Source: Fragilaria crotonensis
Lineage: Eukaryota > Bacillariophyta > Fragilariophyceae > Fragilariales > Fragilariaceae
NCBI GenBank assembly: GCA_022925895.1
Contig: JAKSYS010000203.1
Coordinates: forward strand, 1 to 64,000
Direction: 5' to 3'
DNA length: 64,000 bases
This document shows positions 12,700-24,517 of this stretch, piece by piece. How positions within the stretch are numbered: the stretch's first letter is position 1; every line of letters begins with the position of its first letter. The position numbers were made by a program, and so were the translations under genes. The notes below the pieces were generated by a model, which had not been told where the DNA came from, did not search any database, and saw nothing but the letters and a program-made list of their open reading frames with translations.

Positions 12700-13553
12700 T
12701 TAATCGATGAGTGCAAGAAATCAATGCTCAATGTGTGAAAAAATGGTTTATGGTGTGCTTGGAACGAATTTATTGCATCTTCATGCATGCGACTCGTGAC
12801 TCTCGGACTTGGGAATCCACCCAATGGTTTTTTAATCAATTACACTATGTCATACTCGGGAGGACTCGGTATATGAACAACAATCGAATTTGGAAACGCG
12901 AAGTGACTGGTTCCTTGGAATTAGCCGCCACCAGCCGGATCGACAGATATGTCCAGCCAAGCTTACAGGACCACCCCAAAATACAATCCGTAAGGTGTCT
13001 GTTTCATTAAAGCAAATCAGTTGCGAAACTTGCCGCGACAGGACAAAATGTTGACAAGACCAATCGCTGTAGCAAAAAGAAAGGCATTCGACGACAAGAA
13101 TCTTGCGTCCTGGTCATGTGGCATCATTTTGAGACAAGTTCGTTCACGAACGGATACGTCTCGGATCTAAATGGCAACTTAAAACATTGATTTTACCATA
13201 TTGCTTCTAACGTGACGGAAATCAATACTGGACGGTATGTAGCCGTCCAAACCTTTCGGACAGAAATGCCGTTTCAATATTCAGACGCGTGATTCCACAA
13301 ATTTCAATAGACACGCCTTGGGTGTCGTTCAAGGAGAAAACGAGTATCAGCTGGTTCTATCGTTACCAGTCACGAATGGGTGACGGCTGATGCTGCTGAA
13401 TTAACGAATTTACCACAAATAATCAATTGCATCATCCTTCACGTACAGTACATACCTTAAATTGTACCCAGCACCCAGCGACCAGCGACCACGGGACTAC
13501 GTAGGATGTGATACATGAGGTACAGCCGAAAAATAGGAATATCTTGTTAGAAT
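12700..13553. other. Spacer, probable promoter side of the repeat-protein gene
   Basis: No frame here looks coding. The first few hundred bases upstream of 12699 should hold the 5' UTR and promoter of the minus-strand repeat-protein gene; I see no clear TATA or initiator element. The remainder is unremarkable spacer. Confidence 0.5.
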
Positions 13554-14027
13554 TCACCCTGAAACTGAATTCAGTGCTACGCTTTTGTTCTGTATCATCA
13601 TATGGGGTTGGTACATGGTACTGGAGTACTGTACAGTTTCTGGAGCAGTGCTAAAAAGTCCAGATTTCTTTCTTGACAGTTGTTCAAGGCTTTCATCAAT
13701 CTCTTCTGCCTCATCAGTCGCATGATCCCCACCCTCCATATTGTCGTGTGACGGTCTTTCTAATATGAATTCATGCAATCCTTTCTGGTTGAAGCTTGAA
13801 AAATGGATCACAGCAGAGAGGATTTGATCCTTGTCAGAAAAAGTTTGATGTGTGATGCATTGATGCATTGAGACAGTCCTGCTATTCCTTGCAAACACCT
13901 TTCTCCTCATGTCCCACAATATGAAGGTCACCAATTCCATCATTCTTTGATGCATTGGGGTATTTAGCACAATCCATTGCACTAGGGTGGCGCAATGTCT
14001 TGTTGGCCAAGATCTTGGATCTGACAC
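13554..14027 (-). CDS. Hypothetical 157-residue frame at the edge of the transposon region
   Basis: An open frame of 157 codons with no domain that I recognise. It is rich in Met, His, Ser and Gln, and its C-terminal half is acidic then Ser-rich. It sits beside the degenerate retroelement cluster and could be a remnant of an element protein. No splice sites or signal sequence were found, and it may not be a gene. Confidence 0.25.
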   Translation of the reverse strand: MSDPRSWPTRHCATLVQWIVLNTPMHQRMMELVTFILWDMRRKVFARNSRTVSMHQCITHQTFSDKDQILSAVIHFSSFNQKGLHEFILERPSHDNMEGGDHATDEAEEIDESLEQLSRKKSGLFSTAPETVQYSSTMYQPHMMIQNKSVALNSVSG

Positions 14028-14459
14028 AATATTGTACTAACAATAAAAAATCTTTTGTCTGCCAAACTTCATGAGGTCATGTCTCAACTTCTACCAAAAA
14101 AATTTGGTCATCTAAATTTCTTATATTGGAAAGTACCAGTACTAAGTTCATAGTCATATTTGTTGAAGATGCAAAGATCAATTGACAGCACGTTTTAGAT
14201 TGTGGCACTGAATCTAGTCAAAAATACTGAGGTCAGTTGGGATGGTCAAATGTCATGGTATTTGGTACTAGGCATACATATCCTATAAGGCCATTCCTAA
14301 CCGTCAACAAAAACAAAACTGCATTTTGTTTTTTCACAAATCCCTCCCCTACCGTTGACAACACCTCCGAAAAAAGTGAATTCAGTAATTGTTTATACAT
14401 GGTACTGGTACTTGATGTTACAACAATGGGAGTGGTATTCTAGCCGTGTTCATCATAGA

Positions 14460-14680
14460 CTTCCCAAAATCAAGTAAATTATTGCTGTTTGTCAGTAAAT
14501 AATTACTGACTGTCAGTAAAAATTGCAGATAGTCAGAAAATCTGGTTTGTCTTTAAGGAGTTCTCGTGGACACATAGTAGTATGTTCTTATATCAGCAAT
14601 TTGTTTTGACCGTCAGCAATTTTTTACTGACCATCAGTAGTTTTATACGGACCGTCAGCAATTCTTTACTTAGAGTCATC
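14460..14680. repeat. Cluster of GTCAG inverted/direct repeats
   Basis: At least seven imperfect copies of a TGNCYGTCAGYAA-like core occur within about 220 bp, several arranged as inverted pairs around ATTACTGAC. This gives potential for a long stem. It lies just outside the degenerate retroelements and may be a decayed foldback element; no flanking target duplication was identified. Confidence 0.5.
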
Positions 14681-14699
14681 CACATGATAATTGCGCTGG

Positions 14700-16130
14700 C
14701 CTATGCTTCCCGTTGCGTCACCACAACTCAGAATGGAAACAATTTTCAGACCCCCAGGGTGTCGCGAATCTTCACCTTATTCACAATTCCCTACTAGGTA
14801 TGGCCGGACCTTCCTGAGGCCTTGCTTAACGCGTATTTTTCATCAGTATAGTCGGCTAAAATCTTGAGCAGAGGTATCCTTGCTTTTGGGTGAGGCTGTG
14901 GGTTCAAGTCCTGTAGGAAAGTCAAAAACCTATTGATTAGTGAACCTACAGCATGACGCTATCCACTTGTAGAGGGTAGAATTGTGCTGTGTGGCATGAG
15001 TCCTCATAATCATGAGCACAGCAGCAGCCTGTGAAATAGATTTGGGATATTTATGATTAAGGAGCCAAGGTTTGAAGATGCTTTGAAGTGAAGGTACGAA
15101 TCTCTAACTTTGTTTATTTCTTGCTTTGCGTGAATGAATTCATATTGATTTTTTGTCCCACCATTACATTGCCCAACACGCACTCGTCTCTCACTTTTGA
15201 TCCTGTGTAGCTTGTGATGATAACTATGCTGGTCAAACCTGTTGACCAAGAGACTTCTTTTGGTGCATTGTTGTTTGAAGCAAAAGTAATGCATGACCTC
15301 TTCCTTCTGGGGCTCAGGGCTTTTGCAGCACCTCATTTGCAGTTAAACCCGGATTTCTTGTGATTCAATAGAAGGATGTTCAACACCAAACCCATTATGG
15401 TAATGCTTGATGCTAATAGTAACTTCTTTGTTGCAAATGTGATGAAAGAAGTTGAACCCTTGTAGTCTGGAGGATGTTGAATACTCTGCGTGGCGCGATG
15501 AACATGTAGATTCATTTCGGTTGAACTTGGTGACAATCGCATTAGTACCTACATTGCCACGTGACGGGCTCCTGTTGTGCGTATGCCATCAAAGCTGTCA
15601 CTGCATAACATCCATTGTTGCTAAAGGATGCTGGAGCTAGACATTAGCAGCAGCAATTGGAGTACGTTTACTAGTTGATTCAGCAGGCAGGACTGTCAGG
15701 GCAACTATGATGACACCAACTGGTTATTCAGCTTTTGTGCCACAAGCAAGAATGATAGGTTCCTCCCAAAGTGCTTGCTTCTTCAAGGAAGCCGTCAATT
15801 GAAGCATATCAGCCTGCAGTGGAACACAAGATAAATGGACTTTTGGTTGCTTGGGTGATCCCAGTATGAAGACACTTTGGAGTGCTTGGTGGCAATGTGG
15901 ATTTGCTACACCATCAAAGTAAAGTTAAGGCACTCCTCATCAATCATATTTGGCATGAATCCAATGTCTTCAAGCTTGATGACCATATGCTTATTGTCTG
16001 TCTCCTTGCTTCTGACCAAACAGTGTCCTCGGCTTGAGGACAGAGTTTTGACCAATATCTTGAACTTTAAAGCCTTTTGAGATGGCCATGTACTAGTGCT
16101 GGCACTCCAGATCTGGTTGAGTAAAGGCCA
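14700..16130 (-). mobile_element. Highly degenerate 3' part of the Ty1/copia remnant
   Basis: Read on the minus strand, the sequence just below 16130 continues the copia reverse-transcriptase frame for several stretches, with stop codons scattered through: an AFTQPDLECQ-like stretch, then AISKGF, then a frame with ADMLQLTASLKKQALWEEP. No intact frame remains. The boundary is uncertain, and no LTR could be identified by eye. Confidence 0.4.
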
Positions 16131-17449
16131 TCATGACCACCCTTGAATCAAGGTCATGATAAGCACCATTCTGGTGACTACCCATGATGTCACAGGGTAG
16201 AAGGTTTCACAATGATTGACTGCTTCCTCTTGTTTGGACCCATCAGCATTGAGTCTTGCCTTCCATTTCTTGTAGACTAACCCGTTTGCATTTGGCACTT
16301 GCACTTCATGACCCAACACAACTGCTGGAAGATTCTCGGTTCCTCATGGAACTGATGACCTTGACACCAACTCCCTGACATAATTTTCAGCCAGCAGAGT
16401 AACCCTGGACTTCTCCACGGCCTCGATGAATTTGCCATGATCAGGCTACCTCACGGCCTCATGGTAGTACAAAGGGTTGGGATTTGCATAGGCTGCATAT
16501 GCCAGCAATGCTCTCCCTCAATGTCTACCCACTACTTGATGGTTCCATAGGCCTCACAACAAGGAACTTTGCTCAACAACATGGCTTCAAAACCATACTG
16601 CGCTTCTAACACCTTGGATTCCTTGCTAAAAGGTTCATCAGCGACCTCAGTTTGTTGACTCTTCTACAACCTAGTTAAGCCTTGAAGACCTCATGAGTTA
16701 GGCTTAAGGTTCACGATCTGGCTATCCCTCAGATGAAGGTACTAGTTGACTGCTGTCCCAGACTCCAGATCAAAGTCCATGAAGGGCACATACACTTGCA
16801 ACTCTTGAAGTTGAACTCGTTGTTTGATGCCGGAGTACCTGATAGATGACGAGGCTTTTTGAAACAGCACATCATCTGCCATTCTGAGGGTGGAGAAAGC
16901 AGGTTTGCAAGGGATCAAACTTGGAATGAAAATCACATGGAACTGAGAGGAGACATCAGCACCCATCTTCAGGTTGAGAGCACAAAACACATTGGATGTA
17001 TGTTGCATGGAGCGACATGCTAAGGTATAAACCCATTACTCATATGCAACCTGACGTCCCACTTGGGCAATTTCTTGCCAGGTTGCATCTTGATGTCAAG
17101 GACAAAACACAGGATATCCAATAGGTTGTTGAAAATGATTCATAATTGGAATACTTCAGATCTTGTAAAGAACAACTCAATAAGTCTTGTTGTGATCCTG
17201 TTGCTCAATCTTATGTGTAGAGTTGTGAACTTCATTGGCAACCCTGATGGCATAAGGCCATAGATAACCATCAATAGCAGTGGGCCACACCGTGTTGTGC
17301 ATGGATAAAGATGGTTCTTGCAAGGTGTTGATCCTTGTTTCAGCAACAGCATTGGTGAAATTACATGCTTCATCTGCACCAGCCAGTACACTAAGAACAG
17401 TGAAGAATGCCTCCAGCGTTTGCCTATGTCCCAGGAACACGGCAAGCAA
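16131..17449 (-). mobile_element. Ty1/copia retrotransposon remnant (integrase and reverse transcriptase pieces)
   Basis: Read on the minus strand from high to low coordinates the pieces are in copia order. An integrase C-terminal part at about 17300-17140 has HNTVWPTAIDGYLWPYA followed, in a shifted frame, by LIELFFTRSEVF. An integrase-RT linker at 17008-16742 has LNLKMG then SSQFHVIF. The RT start at 16319-16131 has KARLNADGSKQ then a degraded ETFYPVTSW. Frames change between pieces and stops intervene, so the element is dead. The integrase-before-RT order is diagnostic of Ty1/copia. No LTR pair was found by eye. Confidence 0.8.
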
Positions 17450-17728
17450 AATCTACAAAAGTGGTAGTATGTCAGTAAGCAAGAATGCCTCCAACTGCAA
17501 GGCTGAGAGCTGTATCAGTTCCTCAAGGACGTGCGCGACCGCGCGGACGAGATGCCATTAATGGTGGTGCTGCAGACGAACGTGAGCAGAGCTTCATGGA
17601 CAACTAAGGCATGATCATGCTCCACCATGTGGTTGCATCGGAACTCCAATACCTTGATGAAGAGGAAGAAAGGCTTGTCAAAGACACTTGTGAACTAAAC
17701 AAGTGACTCATTGCAAGCCTAACCAAGG

Positions 17729-18160
17729 ATGAAGGAGTCAATCTGGTTTGAACCCGTATATGTCAAGATGAGATTGGTAAAACAAAGTTGGGAGGATGAC
17801 CAGGAGCTCACACACGCCTTCCTGATCCCCGACTTGAATAACGTCCCCGATGCCAAAGTAGGGCTACTCAGCCCGAAACAATGGGCAAGATTGCTATCAA
17901 AGAATCGCAAGCTGCGAGTAACGTGTGGCAAAGGAACTGATGGAAACAAATGTGTCCTGTTCTGGGACAATGGAAAACACAATCTGCACAACTGATTTGC
18001 AACCTTCCCTTTTGACGCATGGATACAAGCAATTTGTAGTCTTCTGCAGTGAAGTCACTCTGATGATCCCATGACTGACAATAAAATCATTTCCTTGCCA
18101 ACCTCTTTCTTTGTTTCTGTCGACGAGAGTGACCATGATGACGTGGAGATACCATCACCA
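17729..18160 (+). mobile_element. Second copia-like fragment (protease-side region), opposite strand
   Basis: On the plus strand a frame reads LTHAFLIPDLNNVPDAKVGLLSP then QWARLL, CVLFWDNGKHNL and, after one stop, HSDDP. From memory this resembles the segment between gag and integrase in diatom copia polyproteins (a YVP..KVRLLSPQHWA-type motif). Its orientation is opposite to the integrase/RT fragment just below, so it belongs to a different insertion. The assignment is tentative. Confidence 0.45.
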
Positions 18161-18538
18161 CCGCAGTGGTAAGAAGCAATGCAACCAACCACGCCGATCC
18201 CCACGAATCAAACTGCAAAACTCACGAACTTGAAGTTTCGCTAAATGGGCGAACCACAACGGCTTCAGACAGGGAATTACAGCTTTAGTTGCAAATGACA
18301 TGTCTCTGAATGTAATCATGGACAAGGAACACAGAAAGTCCCAATCAGGAATGGCAGAACTTGCATGATGCACCACAAATGTAGGCGCATATCAACATGG
18401 AAGATTCAGAATTGGTTAAGCAAGGTATCATAACCCAGCAGTGCCTTGCCAACTGCCAAATATCTGTATGCAAAGGCGACAAAGAAGCCATGGAGCGGAA
18501 AACCAAGCAGCAAATTAGGAGAAGATCTGGAATGATCA

Positions 18539-20640
18539 ATGAGACCTGACAATGGGTCGACTTGTGTCCCCAACTCCAGGCCTGATTGCGTAAATGACGA
18601 GCAGACTAGGCTTCGTGTACCTGCTAGAGACAGCATTGGCAGAGAAAAGGTAAAAAGAAAGAATGCCTTCAAGACCTATGACAAACATCGCAGAGCACAA
18701 GACACCAACTACCTGGCGGATAATGGGATATTCAAAGCAAACCTGTGGGTCAAATCTTGCTAACAGAGCGGCAAGGGCCTGACATTTTCTAGCTATAATG
18801 AACGAACACCAAACAACGGGATTGCAGAATGACGATTCAGGTCGTTGCAGAAAGTCATGGGTTTGTTGGGCGAAAGCAATTGAAAATAACAGCGAACAAG
18901 TCCAAAATCCCATCAGCCGCAACAATGGAAGGAACCACCAGCATGATGACGGAGACAAATGGCGGAGATGGTGCTGCCCCAGAGGGAGGCAGACCATCCA
19001 AATACTGAACACGAAAGTTGCGGCTGGAGGAAACCAATAAAGTAGCAGCAGGCTATCCACGAACACAAAACTGTGGGCCAGCTGCAGCAAACGTTGGGCG
19101 TGATGGCCCACCACCAACACTTCAAGTCGACCATCGTGAGGCCACAGACAAGTAAGCTTATGGAGCAAGAAGACTATACCACAAGGTCCGGCCAAAAGAT
19201 GAAGCAAGCACCAAGGTTGATAAGCGCAATGATTGCTGAGGTTCAAGATTTAACGTTGGGAGACTTACCGGGCGAGACATTCTGCTTTCAGGCTGTGTTT
19301 TCCTCATGGGTCCCGCGTTTGGATTACACCCGCAATCAAATCAAGCAGAACGATATGGAATGTTGTCGTTCTTTTGCTTCCTAATGCGAATAGCAGAATT
19401 TACAAACAAATTGGATCCATGGAACGGCATCATCGGCGCTGATAGTCAGATTGTACTAGATACCTTAGCGAGGAAAGCAGACAAGGATGATGAACATAAA
19501 CCATGCCAAGAACCGACAAGAATTAATGGAGACACAATTACTCTCAATCCACTAAGTGCAGATTGGGAGGTATTTATTGACATTCAATATGCATTAACAC
19601 CACTTCCCGGACCACAGCATTAATGCATTAAAGGGCATCAAGATTGAACAAGAGCATTGCCATTGATGGCACAGTTGAATGTGGAAGCAGATACAAATGC
19701 AGCAACATATCAGGATGCAGAAGGAGGCGACAGACCAGTGGTATCGATGACGCCACAAACTTGAGCACATTTGCATTCCGGTCGGGAACAAGAACGTCGA
19801 GATTCCAAGCAGCAGTACGCAGAGAGTATAGTGGCGATGCATTATTTCAAGCAACACATGAAAATCCGGAATTGATGGACAGACGAGACAGCGATGGAGA
19901 TCAATTGGGATTCATATGGCGCAGCCCTGAGTAAACATATCCAGCAGAAGAGACTCCATTACTCCAAATTAGTGCACAATATCTACCAACTTTGGCATTC
20001 CTCAATAAACGGGACAAATGTACACGGCTCTGCCCTTGTTATCCTCTTAAATTGTCCGCCGGCACCCGCGAGAAACCGATGGTGCCATTCCTTTTTGACA
20101 TCGCCGGACACCTTTTGCATCACCACAAAAACGGATCCACAAGTGCAACAATTATTGCAAGACATCTTCAGGAAATAGTTTTATCCCGGCGAAGCATCGG
20201 TCTACATCCCGGACAAAACGCATCATCCAGTGAGACTTCGTCACCTTGTTCAATAACAAACTGCAATCGGGTGGAGACAACTGATAAAGGGAAGGTTTAG
20301 TGTCCAATGGAGTATAATTCAGGATGCTTATCTTTATCAAATGCAAGTTGAAGGAAACGGCACAACTAAAAATTAACAGGGGCACAATGGCGAACCAAGT
20401 TAAAACTTCATATTTGGGAACAATGGCAAGGAATATGGACACTTTGAAATGACAATCTTCATGGGAACGATACCGCGGCCAAGGCAACAGCCGAGGCAAA
20501 AGAAGTGCTGAGGAGGTAACCAGAAGAAATATACGACGAGGTCACATGGAACCAAGTCCACAAGCGTTGTTATGTACGAACATCCATCGGCATCTACAAA
20601 AATGACCGTGGACAACGAATAACTGGTTGCAAATTCACAT
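18539..20640 (+). mobile_element. Degenerate retroelement 3' portion (RNase H and C-terminal domain)
   Basis: Plus-strand fragments in shifting frames are collinear with the C-terminal part of an RT-RNase H polyprotein type common in diatoms. They are: GADSQIVLDTL (RNase H, ~19430), PLSADWEVFIDIQYAL (~19560), SGTRTSRFQAAVRREYSG (~19790), AALSKHIQQ and HYSKLVHNI (~19930), FLNKRDKCTRLCP (~20000), DPQVQQLLQDI (~20140), IGWRQLIKGRFSVQWS (~20270), and NLHGNDTAAKATAEAKEVLRR then a stop (~20450-20520). Many stops and frameshifts show it is dead. It lies between the plus-strand copia fragment and a minus-strand gag fragment, which suggests nested insertion. Confidence 0.7.
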
Positions 20641-21373
20641 TCCTCTGTTTCAAGCGAGTACGCGAAGAGTAAAAGCCAGAGCAACACAAGGCGTCTGTAA
20701 CATTTGGATGTACTTTGGTCCCCAATAAAGGACATTCGATGCCTAACACTTCCGACGTTTGGATAACGTCAAAGTATTTGGCGTTATCCATTTCGAAGAT
20801 AATAATCTCAGTGAGGATTTGATCCGCACTACAATCCGGTTTGTGGACAATTGAATCTCGAACGAGTTCAAAGTTGTCATCTTGAATTGCAACCAGGAGT
20901 AGAGCTCTGAGAATCGCAGTGTCGTCCGAGAGTTCATAGGTGTTATTCTTATGCAATTGCTGAAGACAATCCCGCACCTCGGAAATGAACTTTGTTGCCG
21001 TGTTGCCGGGAGTAAGACACTAATTAAGGAGGCGTCAAATGTCAAGGATCACAACACTTGTCCGACTGAGCACCGTATTATACTAGCTCTCAAGCCCGGA
21101 CCAAAGATCAGCCGGATCCATTTGCTTGTCGTCAAGCATGAACCGAGCAATAGATTGTACCGCACCCGGCAACGCATAAAGCACACTCTCAGAGACCTCC
21201 GGATACATAGGTGTCCAAGTCGTTTTGTCAAGGAAATGCCTGAACCCTGCGGTTCCTAAGATGTTTATCGTCAACTTCCACCAAGCAAAGTAATCCTCAT
21301 CGTGTCCCGAGAACTTATCCAAAGTCAGAATGGATTTCTTGTCGAAAATCTGAACCGAACGCCGCGTGGGCAA
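20594..21373 (-). mobile_element. Ty1/copia gag-like fragment
   Basis: Two minus-strand frames (21373-21083 and 20977-20594) read like the N-terminal gag domain of a copia element. The first has an ILTLDKFSGHDEDYFAWWKL segment (target-sequence binding and folding domain), then a degraded alanine/leucine-rich helix with DPADLW. The second has DCLQQLHKN then DDTAILRALLLVAIQDDNFELV. A stop at the junction separates them. It could be the 5' end of the same element whose integrase/RT lies at 16.1-17.4 kb, split by later insertions, but that link is an inference. Confidence 0.5.
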
Positions 21374-21720
21374 GCTTGCATAGGATGATGGGGACGTGAC
21401 GACGTGACCATAGAAACATTCTGGGTCATTGTGATATCCTCTGTCAATTCACCAATTCTGTCGTAGTCCACCATGTACACAAGTTGTCATACACCAGTAA
21501 TGAGCAACAGTGACTATTACATAGATATAGATCTCTGTGATGTGTTGGCATGGTGAGCTACGTGCTATACATACGTGGCCAGCAAACGGGGGCGGGAGCA
21601 GGACAGACAACATTATCCTGACATCTTCCATCCACGTACTGCAGCAACGAACATAATGCACAATCATTAACCAAACTCGTCCACATCGTGAGCGTCCGTT
21701 CGAGACTCTGGTAAAGCGTC

Positions 21721-22008
21721 ATGACTGCAAGAGAAGAGGCCAAGCAGTTGGATTCTGTAACGGATCGCGTACAGGACAAGGAGTTTGATGAAAATGTGGC
21801 CAAGGACGCCATGTCAGCACTTCGACAGCAGTCTGAAAACCAGACCGAACAGCAACAAACGGTCGCGGTTTCGAAGGAAGACGTGGACCTTATTGTTGAA
21901 CAACTGGAAGTTTCTAGAGAAGAAGCGGAAATGGCACTTCGAGAAGTTAAGGACGCAGATGGAAAGAGCGCTTTGTTTTTGGCGCTGAAAAAGCTAGTGA
22001 ACGGCTAG
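21721..22008 (+). CDS. HYPK: HYPK-like UBA-domain protein (NatA accessory factor)
   Basis: A single-exon gene for 95 residues. The N-terminal half is charged and helical (KQLDSVTDRVQDKEFDE). The C-terminal 45 residues carry the HYPK/NAC-alpha-type UBA pattern: V-x-KEDVDLIVEQLEVSREEAEMALRE followed by a GK-x-ALFLALKKLV tail. In other eukaryotes HYPK binds the NAA10-NAA15 N-terminal acetyltransferase A complex at the ribosome and acts as a regulator and chaperone. Length and domain position match the family. The stop lies only 53 bp from the convergent TsaD gene. The start is the first in-frame ATG after an upstream stop. Confidence 0.8.
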   Translation: MTAREEAKQLDSVTDRVQDKEFDENVAKDAMSALRQQSENQTEQQQTVAVSKEDVDLIVEQLEVSREEAEMALREVKDADGKSALFLALKKLVNG

Positions 22009-22061
22009 AAATCAATTATACATACGTTCCCCTGTACTCTGTCAGGCACAAACGTTGTAGG

Positions 22062-23580
22062 TCATGGTTCTTCGAAAACCGAGAATGGATACCTCGCGTA
22101 GACTTCTTGTGTTACGGCATTGTCCGTCGATCCCACCATTATACGTTCGACGGCCGCCCAAGCACTCATCGCACCCTGATCGGTACAAAGTCGAGGAGGA
22201 GGTACGTGCATGCTCCAATTCCTCTCCGAACAAATCGCATCCAAGCGCAACCTTAACTCTTGGTTGGCAGCGACACCACCAACTACAGCTAGCGTTTTAA
22301 TGCCGTCTTCTTCTTCACAAATAGTCATGGCACGCACAATGCGTTGTTCAATGTGTTTGATGGCAGTATTCTGGAACGAGGCTGCCAGGTTGGACTTGTC
22401 TTCGTGTGATAGGTCGCCAATCGTCATCAAACCTCGCTCGACCCTCAACTTCTCCGACGCTACGCGCACTGCAGTTTTCAAGCCTGCATAGGAAAAATCG
22501 CAATCCTTGCGGTTGCGCAAGGGTATGGGAAGGACAATTGACTTCGGATCGCCGTCTTTGGCAAGTTGTTCAACAGCAGGACCACCCCCACCGCCGACTG
22601 GAAGACCCAACAAGCGGGCAGTCTTGTCAAAGGCTTCACCTGGAAAGTAATGAGAACAACGCGTATCTGACATTAGTGCAACGTTCGATGTAACGAAACT
22701 CACCTAATGAATCATCAATTGTCCCTCCAATAATGGTGTAGTTTCCAATCCCATGACATTTCATTAGTTGACAATGCCCACCCGACACCAGCAAGGCGAG
22801 AAATGGAAAATGCATGGCTCGTTCTGAGGCATGAGTTTCGGTAGTCTCTGGCAATGTTGCCCCTGAACCTATTCTGGCCATCAAGATGTGAGCCTCCAAG
22901 TGATGAATCCCGATGAATGGTTTCTTGTATAAGGCAGCCAATTCGCGGGCCTTGTTGCATCCGACACGAAGACAGATTTCCAATCCAGGTCCAACCGTCA
23001 CACCAATGGCATCGATATCTTCCAGAGTCATATTCGCATTCCGCAATGCTTCTTCCACGACCGAGTCCATATTCGCAACATGGGCATCACGTGCAAGCCC
23101 GGGCACAACCCCTCCCCATTCTTCATGAATTTCTTGTTGCGACGCCAGTGCCTCGCCTAGTATTAATCCATCGCTACTTACAATCGCTGCACCTGTATCA
23201 TCGCAGCTACTCTCGATACCCAAGACGGTAAAGAGTCGTGTTCGATCGGGTAGGCCGGATCGCGCTTGAAAGGTAGGAAAGCCTGGATTGTACGTCGTAA
23301 CGTTGATTTGACCTCGATCGACTGCCTTGGCCATGCCGATGAATTTGCGACGCTTTTCTCGCGCTTTTTTATAACGCTCTTCTTTCATGACGTTACCAAT
23401 CAGTCCTGGTTGCAGCACAGAGACAGTGTCGGCATCTACATTGTCGCTTGCGTCAGTTTCAGTGGAAAATAGTTGAGTCTTGGTGGTGCGACGGGGAATA
23501 CTTCTTCGTATCTGAGAAAAGGCACCTGCCAGTCTCGTCGAGGAGCAGAGTGCCATAGTCCAGAGAAGAGGAAGCTTCAT
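22062..23580 (-). CDS. OSGEPL1: tRNA N6-adenosine threonylcarbamoyltransferase, organellar (TsaD/Qri7/OSGEPL1 type)
   Basis: Two exons, 23580-22704 and 22639-22062, are joined across a 64-bp intron (gtgagt...tttccag) and give 484 residues. The junction restores TIDDSLGEAFDKTARLLGL exactly. The protein is a Kae1/TsaD ASKHA-fold enzyme: VLGIESSCDDTGAAIV near residue 95, the metal-binding HHLEAH near 226, and SGGHCQLM and GGGGPAVEQLA in the C-terminal half. It transfers threonylcarbamoyl to A37 of ANN-decoding tRNAs. The N terminus has a short hydrophobic segment ending LAGAFSQ, then a basic Ser/Thr/Arg stretch. That is the bipartite signal with Phe at +1 that directs proteins into diatom plastids, so a plastid location is likely; mitochondrial delivery is the alternative for this family. 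Convergent with HYPK. Confidence 0.9.
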
Positions 23581-24517
23581 TTACTGGAATCAATGGCGTA
23601 TGCTATGCCCATCTACTTCACTTTGACAATTCCCGTTCTGCGTGTCTGATGCTTGTATAGGTGATTGATGGCCGAAGGTCAGATTTCAAGCCTGATGGAC
23701 TGATCGAACATCAGACGAGACTGAGAAGAGCAGTGAGAAATGAAACATCAATAGCCAGCCAAGCCAAAGAGTGACGAAAGTACTGGTACAGTGCAATGGC
23801 TACAGTATCTGCAGTACAGGTAGAGGCCGGTAGTACCATGGTACTCTGGCGAACTGGTACTAGTACACTCGTACCCAGTACTCCAAGCATGCAGCATCGA
23901 GGTGCAGCATCGAGGTGCAGCCTCTTGGCGCTTGCCACATTCCGGCTGCGCGAGCGCGAGAGACGACGAGGGCAGGGTACGAGTACCTGTATGGTATGGT
24001 ATGTATGAGGCACAAATGTAGGCAACTCCGTACTCCAGTACCATTTACAAGTACAATATATGCGTTAAACAAAACGTCGTGAATGTACTGTATACGATAC
24101 ACATGCACATGCCTTGCTCCAGTTGTAATACACCATGTATGCGCATACGAGCCAACTTCTTCAATTGTTTCATTTTTGATTTGACCCTTGTGCTGTGTGG
24201 CCATTCCTGTTTAACATCATTCATCGGAAGAGGTCTACCGGTAGAGTTGATTCTCAATCGTGTAGATTAAATTCAAGTGGGGTCGAAGCTACCGGTAGAG
24301 GGTGGTTGATCGACATTGAGTCCAAGGTAAGGCGAACTTTCACCATCACGAAGCGGCGCGCCCATAACAAGCGTGGACGAGTGTAAATGAGATCCCTCTC
24401 GAGTACGAAAAGAGGTCGTGAGTCTCTCTTGAATCTGGCAGGTCCGTCGTCAACATCTAACACGATCACCATACCTCATTCCCACTCAGATTAGAACTCT
24501 CCAACTGCCGAATCATC
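23581..24517. other. Bidirectional promoter spacer with GTAC palindromes
   Basis: This lies between the starts of two divergent genes (TsaD on minus, carnosine methyltransferase-like on plus). No coding signal was seen. It contains clustered palindromes such as GTACCATGGTAC-like and ACTGGTACTAGTAC-like strings near 23780-23880, and two TACCGGTAGAG copies at 24235-24245 and 24290-24300. Confidence 0.5.

Noticed and set aside
14901-14911. Perfect tRNA B-box string GGTTCAAGTCC
   Set aside because: No matching A box, acceptor stem or anticodon arm lies around it in either order, so it is probably a chance match or a tRNA-derived scrap inside the retroelement region.
18536-19246. 236-codon minus-strand hydrophobic frame
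   Set aside because: The opposite strand carries the collinear retroelement fragments; the hydrophobic residues are complements of its Lys/Asn/Gln-rich codons.
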